Source: Serripes groenlandicus (taxonomy: Eukaryota > Mollusca > Bivalvia > Cardiida > Cardiidae). Taken from it: DNA of 64,000 nucleotides. This document shows positions 53,413-63,194 of the stretch, one piece after another. Each line of letters opens with the position of its first letter. Position 1 is the first letter of the stretch. The position numbers were made by a program, and so were the translations under genes. The notes beneath the pieces are model-generated. The model ran no database searches. It was not told where the DNA came from and worked only from the letters and a program-made list of their open reading frames with translations. The DNA lies in assembly GCA_031761405.1 (NCBI GenBank), contig JASEVX010000001.1:196185706-196249705 (forward strand), in the 5' to 3' direction.

Positions 53413-54545
53413 TCCCCTTCGAAACTCAGTTCTACAAATCAGCTCAGTTCTAGAACCGAACTAGAGCATTGTAGAACAGTTCTAGAACTATTCACTTTTG
53501 TGTTCTGGAACATTAGTTCTATAACAGTTCTATAATATTAATCTAGAACAAAAATTGGTTCTAAATGTGTTCTTAAAATATTCTGGAACAGTCATAGAGC
53601 ACTTTAGAAACCAAATTAAGTTTTACAAAATGTTCTGAAGTGGAGTTCTGGAACCATAGTGGAACTCTTTAACATTTTAAATTTCAGTCAATTTAATTAA
53701 TTACAAAGACTTTTTAAACTTCCATTCTGAATAGAGAAATAAGAAAGCTTATAGAAACACTTCTAGAACCAAATAGGTTATTATAAATGTATTATAGTGA
53801 AACTTTGAAAATCTTCCTTAAAAAATCATTGCAATTCCAGTGGAATTTCATTGGTATCTGCTATCTAACTGGAATACCAGTGGAATAACCAAACATACTA
53901 CTGGCACTGGTACTTGAATTTGAAATATACTAAGGGAGTTAACACTAGCATAAAACATAGGAACTCTTCAGAAAAGAGGTAAGTAATGTCTACAACTTCC
54001 TTTACATTTCTTGGTGGACAAATAAGTTTTGGTTCAAAGGCACAGAGAAGATTTTTGTAATTTCTTATGAACAACTTGATGGGCACATTTGGTAAATGTC
54101 TTAAATGTTACAGTGTTTATTGAATTATCAAATTGTATTGTGCTATGTCATAAACAACATGATTATGTTGGTGATTTATTAAAGTATCAAATTGTCACAT
54201 ATGGAAGAAGCCACGTCTTCATATAATATTTTTAAAGAATTCTGGTTCAACCATGTTTCAATAAACCAGAATATTTTCTGTACATAATCTGCAAAGGTTT
54301 TTTGTATTTTCTTCTGTACAGAATCTGGTTCCAGTCCACTCAGACTATTTTGTACATGTTACCATTGTAGAACCATTCTGTAACCAAACTGTTAGATAAC
54401 TTTTGTTCTAGAACTGTTATATCACATTTGTTCTTGAACACTTTTAGAACCAAGCATTCTAGAACATACATGAAAAGATTGAAGAACAGTTCTAGTACAT
54501 TTGTGCTAGAACTGTTCCAGACATTTTCGCTGTGGCTGTTTCTTA
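53413..54545. mobile_element. Region with GTTCTAGAAC palindromes at both ends (possible TE)
   Basis: GTTCTAGAACC, GAACAGTTCTAGAACTATTC and related words cluster at 53440-53670 and again at 54360-54530, with ~700 bp of motif-poor AT-rich sequence between. This two-sided arrangement resembles the subterminal binding-site fields of a DNA transposon. Clear TIRs or a target duplication are not seen. The 62265-62455 and 48790-49600 regions look related. Confidence 0.5.
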
Positions 54546-54672
54546 AGACCAGCTTAATTGCTATATTTCATCTGTCTTAAAACCTGATAGCCATTCTCAT
54601 TAGTATCATTCACTATTATCTTTGCATCTTTCTTTGAATTTTTATGCTTGAGTTTGTTGCATTATTTGTACA

Positions 54673-54870
54673 TTAGTTTTCCACTTTTGAAGACATGTTT
54701 AGATGCATTTGCAGCATAGCTAAAACTTTTAAAAACATTGGGGCAAAAGGAGAAGTTGCTCCATTTGCCACAATGTTTTTAGCTCTATTCCATAACACAT
54801 TCATTTATAAAGATTTTTGTCTCAATGTTTTCAAAGTCGTCTGCTGCAGAATTGTCATATTTGGAAAATG
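54673..54870 (-). mobile_element. TFB1, decayed
   Basis: TAGATGCATTTGCAGCATAG, GGGGCAAAAGGAGAAGTTGC, TTTGCCACAATGTTTTTAGC, TCAAAGTCGTCTGCTGCAGA and CATATTTGGAAAATGG are present. Confidence 0.75.
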
Positions 54871-54879
54871 GTTTATTGT

Positions 54880-55440
54880 TATATATATGATTTCTTTGTC
54901 TGAATAGTCCATAAAGCAATACATAGAGGATATTTGTTTGTTTTTATGATAATTGATGATGAAATAATGGAACTATTTAGTGTCTTCATACCTGTTCACA
55001 CGGGGACGAATCTGTGTGAATGTATTTGTTTACTACACAATGACAGACAATGATAATAAGTCTGATTTGTTAAATTTATGGAATACGGAATACGGAATTA
55101 TACATGGGTATAGATAAGATAAGGTCTTTATCGCATGACAATGCTTGTATCCGATCTAATAATATACCCATTATGTATTTCTTTATATATAACGTGTGTA
55201 GTATAACATGACCAAATACTAGGAAAATGATGTCAAGTCAGCAGTTTGACGTCATATAAACGTTAGTCCCTTTGACGTCATACCTATATCACTCACAGTG
55301 TGGGTGATATGGATTATATCTCACTGATAGAACTCAGTATCTTATCGTTTAGCATTAAATAATAATAAATATCATTCACTTTTATCTGTACATCATTTTC
55401 TTTGAATCATAAGGCTTGAGTATTTGCAGTGTAATTTGTG
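54880..55440. other. Unassigned DNA with TGACGTCA sites and an inverted repeat
   Basis: Two TGACGTCAT sites (about 55249 and 55274) lie just before ATATCACTCACAGTGTGGG / GTGATAT (55288-55312), an imperfect palindrome. The stretch 55287-55380 is the reverse complement of the repeat at 20-112. TGACGTCA is the CREB/ATF consensus, but no promoter context is seen. Confidence 0.5.
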
Positions 55441-55472
55441 CATTCATTTGAATATATTTATTATACCGTTAA

Positions 55473-55686
55473 CCCTTTCTCACATACAGCAAATCTGCAG
55501 CATACAACTTATTAAACATCTAGGCATAATAAGAATGGTAAATCTCTATAAATGAAAGCATAGTTACTGAAAATAAATAAAAATATTGTGGCAAAAAGAG
55601 AAATTGCTCATTTTGAGCAATTTCTCCTTTTGTCACAATGTTTTCGAAAGTTGTCTGCTGTAAAGGCGTCTATATGAGGGAAAGGG
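55473..55686 (+). mobile_element. TFB1, near-complete
   Basis: TTAA lies at 55469-55472. CCCTTTCTCACATACAGCAA, CTCTATAAATGAAAGCATAG, GTGGCAAAAAGAGAAATTGC and CTATATGAGGGAAAGGG lie before ATAA, a mutated target. Confidence 0.87.
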
Positions 55687-55730
55687 ATAATCTGTTGCAC
55701 TGAGATTAGACCCTTTGACCACTTTTGACC

Positions 55731-57047
55731 TCCTTTTCCACATACAACATATCTGCAGCAGACGACTGGAAAATATCCTGGCAAATTTTCTGAAAATCTA
55801 TATAAACTAGAACTATCATTGAAGATGATAAATACCCCAAAAACAGCACCTTGATTCAAAATAAATAAAAATATGGCTTCCGACCGACAAACAAAAGGGC
55901 CATAACTCTGTAAAATTACATGCAATTGTAAGACCTGTAGGGTATGCACATCTCCTCTTGGTATAGAAGCTTCATGTAAAATTTTATTGAATTACACCCA
56001 GTGGTTTGTAAGAAATAGGCCGGACAAAATATGGCTTACTTAATAAGTAAAAGGGCCATAACTCTGTAAAATAACATGCAATTGTAACCATTTTAGGATA
56101 TACACATCTCCTCTTGGTATAGAAGCTTCATGTAAAATTTTATTGAATTCCACCCAGTGGTTTGTAAGAAATAGGCCAGACAAAATATGGCTTAATTAAT
56201 AAGTAAAAGGGCCATAACTCTGTAAAATAACATGCAATTGTAACCCCTTTAGGATATGCACATCTCCTCCTGGTATAAAAGCTTCGTGTAAACTTTTATT
56301 GAATTCCACCCAGTGGTTTGTAAGAAATAGGCCGGACAAAATATGGCTTACTTAATAAGTAAAAGGGCCATAACTCTGTAAAATAACATGCAATTGTAAC
56401 CCTTTTAGGATGTACACATCTCCTCTTGGTATAGAAGCTTCATGTAAAAATTTATTGAATTCCACCCAGTGGTTTGTAAGAAATAGGCCGGACAAAATAT
56501 GGCTTACTTAATAAGTAAAAGGGCCATAACTCTATAAAATAACATGCAATTGTAACCCCTTTACGATATGCACATCTCCTCTTGGTATAGAAGCTTCATG
56601 TAAAATTTTATTGAATTCCACCCAGTGGTTGTAAGAAATAGGCCGTACAAAATATGGCTTACTTAATAAGTAAAAGGGCCATAACTCTGTAAAATAACAT
56701 GCAATTGTAACCCCTTTAGGATATGCACATCTCCTCTTGGTATAGAAGCTTCATGTAAACTTTTATTCAATTCCATCCAGTGGTTTGTAAGAAATAGGCC
56801 GGACAAAATATGGCTTACTTAAAAAGTAAAAGGGCCATAACTCTGTAAAAAAACATGCAATTGTAACCCCTTTAGGATAAAATATGGCTTCTGACCGACA
56901 GACATACAGCCCAACACAGTGACTCCTATATACCCACCCCCCCAAAACTTTGTTTTTTGGGGGTATCATGAAAGTATGAGTATTGAATAGAATTGAAAAC
57001 ATTATGGTAAAAGGACAATCTGTACAATGCAGCTGCCAGTGGGAAAG
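55731..57047 (+). mobile_element. TFB1 split by an F3 element
   Basis: CCTTTTCCACATACAACATA, CTGCAGCAGACGACTGG and AAAATCTATATAAA stop at 55806. TGAAAGTATGAGTATTGAAT, TTGAAAACATTATGGTAAAA and GCAGCTGCCAGTGGGAAAG continue from 56969. Joined, the flanks restore the normal TFB1 spacer word TATAAATGAAAGTAT, so the F3 insertion caused no duplication or loss. Confidence 0.85.
55807..56968 (-). mobile_element. Helitron-like tandem-core element (F3), about seven units
   Basis: In plus-strand view it begins CTAGAACTATCATTGAAGAT with a TATCAT-TGAAG-ATGATA stem and ends with the hairpin CCCCCCAAAACTTTGTTTTT TGGGGG then TATCA. Units of 156-158 bp carry AAAAGGGCCATAACTCTG (55893, 56049, 56206, 56362, 56518, 56676, 56827), CACATCTCCTCTTGGTATAG and TTTGTAAGAAATAGGCC. 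Read on the minus strand, the element ends stem-loop + GTTCTAG and lies exactly between A and T of its target, as canonical Helitrons do; its 5' end is TGATACCCCC and not the canonical TC. Confidence 0.85.
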
Positions 57048-57705
57048 AAAATATGGTACCTAAATGAAAACACAAGCTGCCAGTGGGAAAGGGTTATGTG
57101 GTACCTAAATTGGAACACCAGCTACCAGTGAGAGGGGTTATGTGGTACCTAAATGGAAACACCAGCTGCCAGTGAGAAGGGTTATGTGGTACCTAAATGG
57201 AAACACCAGCTGCCAGTGAGAAGGGTTATGTGGTACCTAAATGGAAACACCAGCTGCCTGTGAGAAGGGTTATGTGGAACCTAAATGGAAACACCAGCTA
57301 CCATTGAGAAGGGTTATGTGGTACCTAAATGGAAACACCAGCTGGCAGTTAGAAGGGTTATGTGGTACCTAAATGGAAACACCAGCTGCCAGTAAGAAGG
57401 GTTATGTGGTACATAAATGGAAACACCAGCTGCCAGTGAGAAGGGTTATGTGGTACCTAAATCGGAACACCAGCTACCAGTGAGAAGGGTTATGTGGTAC
57501 CTAAGTGGAAACACCAGCTGGCAGTAAGAAGGGTTATGTGGTACCTAAATGGAAACAGCAGCTGCCAGTGAGAAGGGTTATGTGGTACCTAAATGGAAAC
57601 ACCAGCTGCCAGTGAGAAGGGTTATGTGGTACCTAAATGGAAACACCAGCTGCCAGTGAGAAGGGTTATGTGGTACCTAAATGGAAACACCAGCTGCCAG
57701 AGCAG
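57030..57705 (+). repeat. 44-bp array containing the TFB1 right terminus (about 15 copies)
   Basis: CAGCTGCCAGTGAGAAGGGT TATGTGGTACCTAAATGGAA ACAC repeats with period 44. The unit combines the TFB1 right end (GCAGCTGCCAGTGGGAAAGG) with flanking GTTATGTGGTACC, so the array grew across the element border. The first unit keeps GTGGGAAAGGGTTA; later units read GTGAGAAGGGTTA. Confidence 0.95.
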
Positions 57706-57869
57706 AATTAAGACCCTTATTTTCTCTAGGCGCAGCTCATTTCTACCAAGCCATGGAACTGCAATATTGTCTTGATTAACTGTTGTTTATAATTTAAGAG
57801 GGATTTCATTGTGATTGAAGCCTATCTATAAAAATTACACAGCTTTAATGCACTTAAATTGGCAATTAG

Positions 57870-58091
57870 CCCTTTCCCACATACAATAAATCTGCAGCAG
57901 ATGTCATTGAAAACACCTAGGTAAAACTATGGAAAAACTCTAATCAATGAAAGATTTATCATTGGATAGAGTTGAAAACATTCTAGCAAAAGGGAGAAAC
58001 TGCTAAACCAATTTCTCCTTTTGTCTCATTTTTTACACAAGTTGTCTGTCAGCTGCCGAGGTGTCAGAAAGCATCTGCAAGTGATAAAGGG
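57870..58091 (+). mobile_element. TFB1, near-complete
   Basis: TTAG at 57866-57869 (mutated) and TTAA at 58092-58095. CCCTTTCCCACATACAATAA, CTGCAGCAGATGTCATTGAA, ATCAATGAAAGATTTATCAT, AGGGAGAAACTGC and AATTTCTCCTTTTGTCTC are present. Confidence 0.87.
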
Positions 58092-58174
58092 TTAAGTTTA
58101 CTGTACAGTTGACGTCATTGATCGCTAATCAGATTTATGAAAAGATCTACTAATGACAGGAACTACTTTTTTAC

Positions 58175-58350
58175 CGTTCACTTTACCCGCATACAACAAA
58201 TCTGCAGCCCTCAGCTCGGAAAATCTCTTCAAATGAAATTTAATTTATTGAATAGAGATGAAATAATTGTGGCAAAAGTGTGATTTGCTCATCATGCCAC
58301 AATGTTTCCAAAATTCATCTTCTGAAGATATGTATTATGAAAAAATGTAA
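58175..58350 (+). mobile_element. TFB1, decayed
   Basis: CTTTACCCGCATACAACAAA, CTGCAGCCCTCAGCTCGG, TTCAAATGAAATTTAATTTA and GTGGCAAAAGTGTGATTTGC are visible. Confidence 0.65.
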
Positions 58351-58415
58351 ATATCAGTTATTTTCTACAGTGCACTGAAATCACATGCGTTCTTACTGAA
58401 CCCTGTTTAAATTAA

Positions 58416-58621
58416 CCCTTACCCTCATACAGACGCATATGGACGCCCCTGCAACAGAGCACTTTAAAAATATTTGTGACAGAAGAAGAAATTGCTGAAA
58501 ATGTGCAATTTCACCTTTTAACACAATGTTTTTCAAACTATTTAGTGATTAGTTTACCCATTGTTTTATCTAAATGTTTTCAAAATCGTCGGGTGCTTGT
58601 TGAATGAATCAGGGAAATGGG
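58416..58621 (-). mobile_element. TFB1, complete but diverged
   Basis: TTAA lies at 58412-58415 and 58622-58625. CCCTTACCCTCATACAGACG, GCCCCTGCAACAGAGCACTT, GACAGAAGAAGAAATTGCTG, CAATTTCACCTTTTAACACA and AATCAGGGAAATGGG are present. Confidence 0.82.
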
Positions 58622-58625
58622 TTAA

Positions 58626-58850
58626 AGCTTATCTACCTGTCCTGAAACTTGTTGATCATTCGGAGTTCAAGGTTCTTTAAATCAAAGTAATTTATGCTTT
58701 TCTCTCAGTATGCCAATAATTGTATTTAAGTTTGAAACATAATATGAAGCATACAGAAAAAAGCAGTTGAACTGAATGATTGCTGTACAAAAAAAGAAAG
58801 AAGAGGCCTTTAAATATTTTACTTATTTGACACTTTCAAAATCATCTGCA
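58626..58850. other. Unassigned DNA
   Basis: Nothing recognised. Confidence 0.3.
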
Positions 58851-58855
58851 TTTAT

Positions 58856-59708
58856 CCCTCTCCCACATACAGATCCATTTTTATGCATCTGCAGCAGACA
58901 AATTTTTAAAACATTTGTGATACAAGAGGACCATGATAGTATTAAATCGCTTACCTGATTTAAATGAAATCACAAAGGTTTCAATGTTCTTATTCTCATA
59001 ATGCATACAAGGAAAACAAACAATGCCCCCTGGTGGTCATGTTTATCAATGGATCATTATGATTTCAACAATCTTGGTAGAGGGTCACCCATGGAACATT
59101 TCATTATAAAATCAGGCCGTTATGTTTGGACAAGTAAATTTGTAAAGTTTTCACTTTATATAAAAGGAAAACAAGCCCCACCCCTTGGTGGCCATATTTT
59201 ATAAAAGGAGGAATATTTGTTTAGGGTCACCCAAGAAATCTTTGGACCAAATGATATTTATCGGGCTAGTGCTTTTGTACAAGTAGATCTTTTAAGTTTT
59301 CACTATATATTCATATAAAGAATACAAGCCCCATCCCCCTGATGGCAATATTTTTGCAAAGAAACATTTGTGCTAAATTATTTTCTAATCAAGCCTGCAC
59401 TTTTGTACAAGAAGATTTTTTAAGTTTTGGCTTAACTTCTTTGAACAATTTTGCTGAAGGCAACCTAGGGAGCCTTCCTGTGAAATTACTTTGAAATCTG
59501 ACAAGTAGTTTCAGAGAAGAAGTTTGTACGGATGGAATAAAACATTATGGCAAAAGGAGAAATTGCTAATAATGAGCAATATCTCTTTTTGCCACTATGT
59601 TTTCAACTCTTTTCAATAATTATACTTTCACCTTTAGATATTTTGTGCAGTTTTGCCTAGAAGTTTTCAAAGATGCCTGCTGCAAATTTCCTCTATGTGG
59701 GAAAGGAA
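58856..59708 (-). mobile_element. TFB1 split by an F8 element
   Basis: CCCTCTCCCACATACAGATC and ATGCATCTGCAGCAGACAAA, AAAACATTTGTGAT lie left of 58923. AAAACATTATGGCAAAAGGA, GAGCAATATCTCTTTTTGCC, TTATACTTTCACCTTTAGAT and CTATGTGGGAAAGG lie right of about 59535. AAAACATT occurs on both sides of the insertion. Confidence 0.75.
58923..59535 (+). mobile_element. Helitron-like element F8, decayed
   Basis: CAAGAGGACCATGATAGTAT (stem partly lost), ATCGCTTACCTGATTTAAA, then core units with TGCCCCCTGGTGGTCATGTT, CAATCTTGGTAGAGGGTCAC and ACAAGAAGATTTTTTAAG. The right hairpin is absent. Confidence 0.68.
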
Positions 59709-59930
59709 TAAGAACATCGATAAAGTCTTCAAAAATTGTTTCCAGAAAAGGATGACTTTTGGAGAGAAGACAAAACACTTTACAAATGTATTCACCATAG
59801 CAACAATGTGTTATTGTTTTAAATGAGTTATTGTTGGCAGCTTTGATAAGCATTTCTTGCCTCCCCAGCTTGAATAATAAAACTTTTTATGCAGACAACT
59901 TTTGATTTGGTCTGATGCAAGTACATGTCA
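59709..59930. other. Unassigned DNA
   Basis: A minus-strand open frame at 59620-59853 runs partly through TFB1 and has no domain. Confidence 0.3.
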
Positions 59931-59935
59931 TTTGG

Positions 59936-60045
59936 AACCCTTTCCCACCTTTAAAAGCATTTTGACTTATGATATCTGCAGCAGACGATTTTGAAAATAG
60001 TCTGACAAAAGATGAAATTGCTCATAAAGAGCAATGAGAGGGGGT
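59936..60045 (-). mobile_element. TFB1, short derivative
   Basis: ACCCTTTCCCACCTTTAAAA, GATATCTGCAGCAGACGATT, GACAAAAGATGAAATTGCTC and GAGAGGGGGTTAA are present; the right half is collapsed. Confidence 0.7.
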
Positions 60046-60390
60046 TAAACGACCTTCTTCCTCTGCCATCATTTTACTTTACCCTTGTCCTGAAAGGTTT
60101 TTTCTTTGATTTTTTCAAAATATCACAATAGTTTTTGAAGGTGTTGAATTCAGTTTCAGTAAATGCTTATTTAGTCTAGCAGATGGTTCACTATCAGTCA
60201 TGTTTGTTTATCCTGTTTTAACTTGATCAAGTGAATGATCACACGAATGATGTAAGATTAGAATTGATGTTTAATTTGCATAAGATGAAATTTGCTTATG
60301 TTTGCATTTGTAAGTTAGTCAACTATTTTTGCACTATAATTCTGGTGTACTGATTTTGGTAGAATTGATGTGCCTTTCAACTGACCATCA
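60046..60390. other. Unassigned DNA
   Basis: AT-rich; nothing supported. Confidence 0.3.
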
Positions 60391-60394
60391 GGAG

Positions 60395-61250
60395 GGCCAT
60401 GATTCGCTCACCTGAGTTATACAATATGATTTGTAATACCAACCATAGTAACTCATTTTGCAGTCAGGTAAGCAAATACAAGAGGCCCAATGCCCAGTTA
60501 AGCTCGATCCACTTGCCCCCCTAATTTTGTCTATCTTTTGTGTGAAATTAATATGACTTGAGGAAACTGATTGGTCTGTTTTAGATTGAAGATTTTCAAA
60601 GTTTTTCCCATATCTCTATATGTAAAACAGGTGACCCCAAGGGCGGGCCCAATTTTGACCAAGGCATAATTTGAACAATCTTGGAAGAGGGCCACTAGAC
60701 AATGCTACATACCAAATATCTAAGCTCTAGGCCTTTTTGTTTCAAACAAGACAATTTTAAAAGCTTTCCCTATATATCTCTTTGTAAAACAGGTGACACC
60801 CAAGGTGGGACCATTAGACAAGGCTACACACAAACTATCTAAGCTCTTGGACTTTCTGTTTCAGACAAGATTTTTTACTTTATAATTATATACATATAAG
60901 GAAAACAAGCTTCACGGCCTGGCGACCATGTTTTCAAACGGATTGGACATTTTTTTAACAATCTTTAATTGTAGAGGTCCCCACAAGGAACATTTGAACA
61001 AAAAGATTATTCTAAGGTTTTCCTTTCCATTGTCATGGCAACCAGAGTTTTGCATGGAATATATAAACAACTTTTAAAGGGGACCACCAATGATTATTCC
61101 TGTAACGTTTTATCAAAATTGGTCAAGCTCTTAAGGAGGAGATGTTATTTGAAGCTAAAAGTTGACGGACGATGGACAAGAAGATCATACATACTCTTAT
61201 ATTCGAAGGAATATTAATGCATGCACAGACGTGAGTGGTAACAAGAAGAG
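60395..61250 (+). mobile_element. Two F8-type elements, the second inside or after the first
   Basis: A truncated start (GGAGGGCCATGATTCGCTCA, CCTGAGTTATACAATATG) at 60391 is followed at 60479 by CAAGAGGCCCAATGCCCAG. Core units carry CAATCTTGGAAGAGGGCCAC, ATGCTACATACCAAATATCT and GGCGACCATGTTTTCAAACG. Right-end hairpins are not clear. Confidence 0.62.
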
Positions 61251-61308
61251 GTAAAAATGTGATTATATGAGTAAAATATTTAGCAATCAATTATTAGACA
61301 AGAGTGCC

Positions 61309-62125
61309 ATGACGGCCCTGAATTGCTCACCTGAGTTATGCCAACCACAATAACTTATTTTGTGGTCAGATAGGCTAATACTAGAATGTAGATTTCTCTT
61401 CAATTTTGCCTAGTAACATTGTTTTTGAGATGACCAATTTTTAAACCTTGCCTAGATATCATTAAGACAGTCATCCTGACAAAATTTCAACATGCTCAAG
61501 TTGAAAATATGGCTTCCAGAGTGTTAACAAGATTTTCCTTCTATGACCTAGTAGTGACCGTGTTTTTGACTCAACATGACCCATAATCAAACTTAGCCTA
61601 GATATAGTCAAAACACCCATTCTGACAAAGTTTCAACAGCTTCAAGAGTGTTAACAATATTCGAATTTGGTCTAAATATTATCAAGATATACAATTTATA
61701 TAAACTTTCTAGCTGCTGAAGCAAATAATGCGGCCTTAAAAGTATTACCAAAAATGTTCTCAAATTTGGCTTAGTGACCTAGTTTTAAACTGGACATGAA
61801 GTATATATTAACTTAGCCTAGATATCATCAAGATAATCATTCTGAAAAGTTTAAACATGCTCAAGATAAAAATGCAGTCTCCAGAGTGTTTACAAGATTT
61901 TCTTTCAATTTGACCTTGTGACCTAATTTTTGATCTCGTATGACCCAGTTTTTAACTTGGCCAATATTTAATTGAGATGTAAATTCTGAAAATCTTTCAT
62001 GAAGATTGGATGCAAAATGTTGCTTGTAGAGTGTTAACAAGGCAATTGTTGATGACGGATGTCGAGGGACAAAATGTGATCACAATAGTTCAACTTAAGC
62101 ACTTTGTGCAGTCAGTTGTCAATGG
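61309..62125 (+). mobile_element. F8-type tandem-core element, same core as 19490-21898
   Basis: It starts CAAGAGTGCCATGACGGCCC and TTGCTCACCTGAGTTATG. About four ~150-bp units carry TTGCCTAGATATCATTAAGA, CATCCTGACAAAATTTCAAC, TCCAGAGTGTTAACAAGATT and GACCCATAATCAAACTT. It ends with GTGATCACAATAGTTCAACT and a weak TTAAGCACTTTGTGCAG hairpin. Confidence 0.72.
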
Positions 62126-62264
62126 GCAGAATGTGTAGACACAGACTGCAGGGTCCGTTTGTAGCACATTCATTCCTTTCACAAACAGACCAAACTTGAT
62201 CTCATAACATCCATACTACGTCGTTATTCTGTCTAAATAAAAATGTCGTTATTCTGTCTAAATA

Positions 62265-62455
62265 CGATCAAAACTAAACAACAAGTTCTGAATAAGTTTG
62301 CAACATGTTTCTACACAGTTCTAAAAGTTCACAGTAGGTTCTCTACTTGGTTTGAGTACATTTATTTCGTTCTAACAGTTCTTAAACACCATTTCCAAGG
62401 AGTCCAAGCCTGTCTGTAGTCAGTTTAAACCCGTTTGTAACTAAATCTGCTTTAT
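62265..62455. mobile_element. Short stretch of GTTCT / AGAAC motifs
   Basis: AACAAGTTCTGAATAAG, CACAGTTCTAAAAGTTCAC, TAGGTTCTCTACTTGG and TAACAGTTCTTAAAC resemble the motif fields at 53413-54545. Confidence 0.4.
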
Positions 62456-62597
62456 TCTTTATACATCAAGGGTGATTAAACTAAAGACATAAGATATAGT
62501 AGTATTTAGTATAAAAATGAATTTCTGTATAGTAGCCTGTGCAGACAACAAAAGTTAAAGTGACCTTTTGAAAATCTATAGACTTGTTTAAATCCTT

Positions 62598-62807
62598 GCA
62601 CACATACCACAAATGTGCAGATGATTTTGTTAACATCTCGGCAAACTATAGATAATCTCTATTAACGAAGGTTTAATTATTGAATAAAAGTGGAAAACAT
62701 TGTGAAAAAAGGAGAGACATTGCGCATGATGATCGATTTCCCTTTTTGCCAAAGTGCTTTCAAAAGATTCAGATGTGTCAGTATGTGTCTTCATGTGGCA
62801 AAGTGTT
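62598..62807 (+). mobile_element. TFB1, diverged
   Basis: TTGCACACATACCACAAATG, GTGCAGATGATTTTG, CTCTATTAACGAAGGTTTAA, TTGTGAAAAAAGGAGAGACA and TCATGTGGCAAAGTG lie before TTAA (62806-62809). Confidence 0.75.
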
Positions 62808-62814
62808 AATGGAT

Positions 62815-63192
62815 TGATTGGTTCATTGTGTGGTGTTTTATGCCGGCCGCTTTTAACATTTTTTGTTATATCATGGTGTTTCCTGGGTAAGTTACCAGTA
62901 CTACTGGTCTATATATCCTGACACCAGCCAATCAGTTGTAAAGCTGGGTAAGTTACCAGTACTACTGGTCTATATATCCTGACACCAGCCAATCAGTTGT
63001 AAAGCTGGGTAAGTTACCAGTACTACTGGTCTATATATCCTGACACCAGCCAATCAGTTGTAAAGCTAACCCTGCAACCCTAAGCACCAAGGAGGGCAGC
63101 CATTACTACCATTTTTAAGGTCTATGGTATGACCCGGCTGGGGGTTGAACCCACAACCTCCCAAACCAGAGGCAGGTGCTCTACTAAAGCGG
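62815..63192 (-). mobile_element. SINE-3 with tRNA-like head and internal 61-bp triplication
   Basis: Reverse complement gives TTAGTAGAGCACCTGCCTC (A-box region) and an exact B-box GGTTCAACCCC near 63146-63156. The body (plus view) has GTGGTGTTTTATGCCGG, GTTTCCTGGGTAAGTTACC, CAGTACTACTGGTC and ATATCCTGACACCAGCC. The segment GGGTAAGTTACCAGTACTAC onward is present three times, at 62885, 62946 and 63007 (period 61). Confidence 0.8.
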
Positions 63193-63194
63193 AT

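Noticed and set aside
55249..55282. Pair of TGACGTCA sites as a promoter
   Set aside because: No TATA, initiator, transcript or downstream coding sequence is visible; noted only as motifs.
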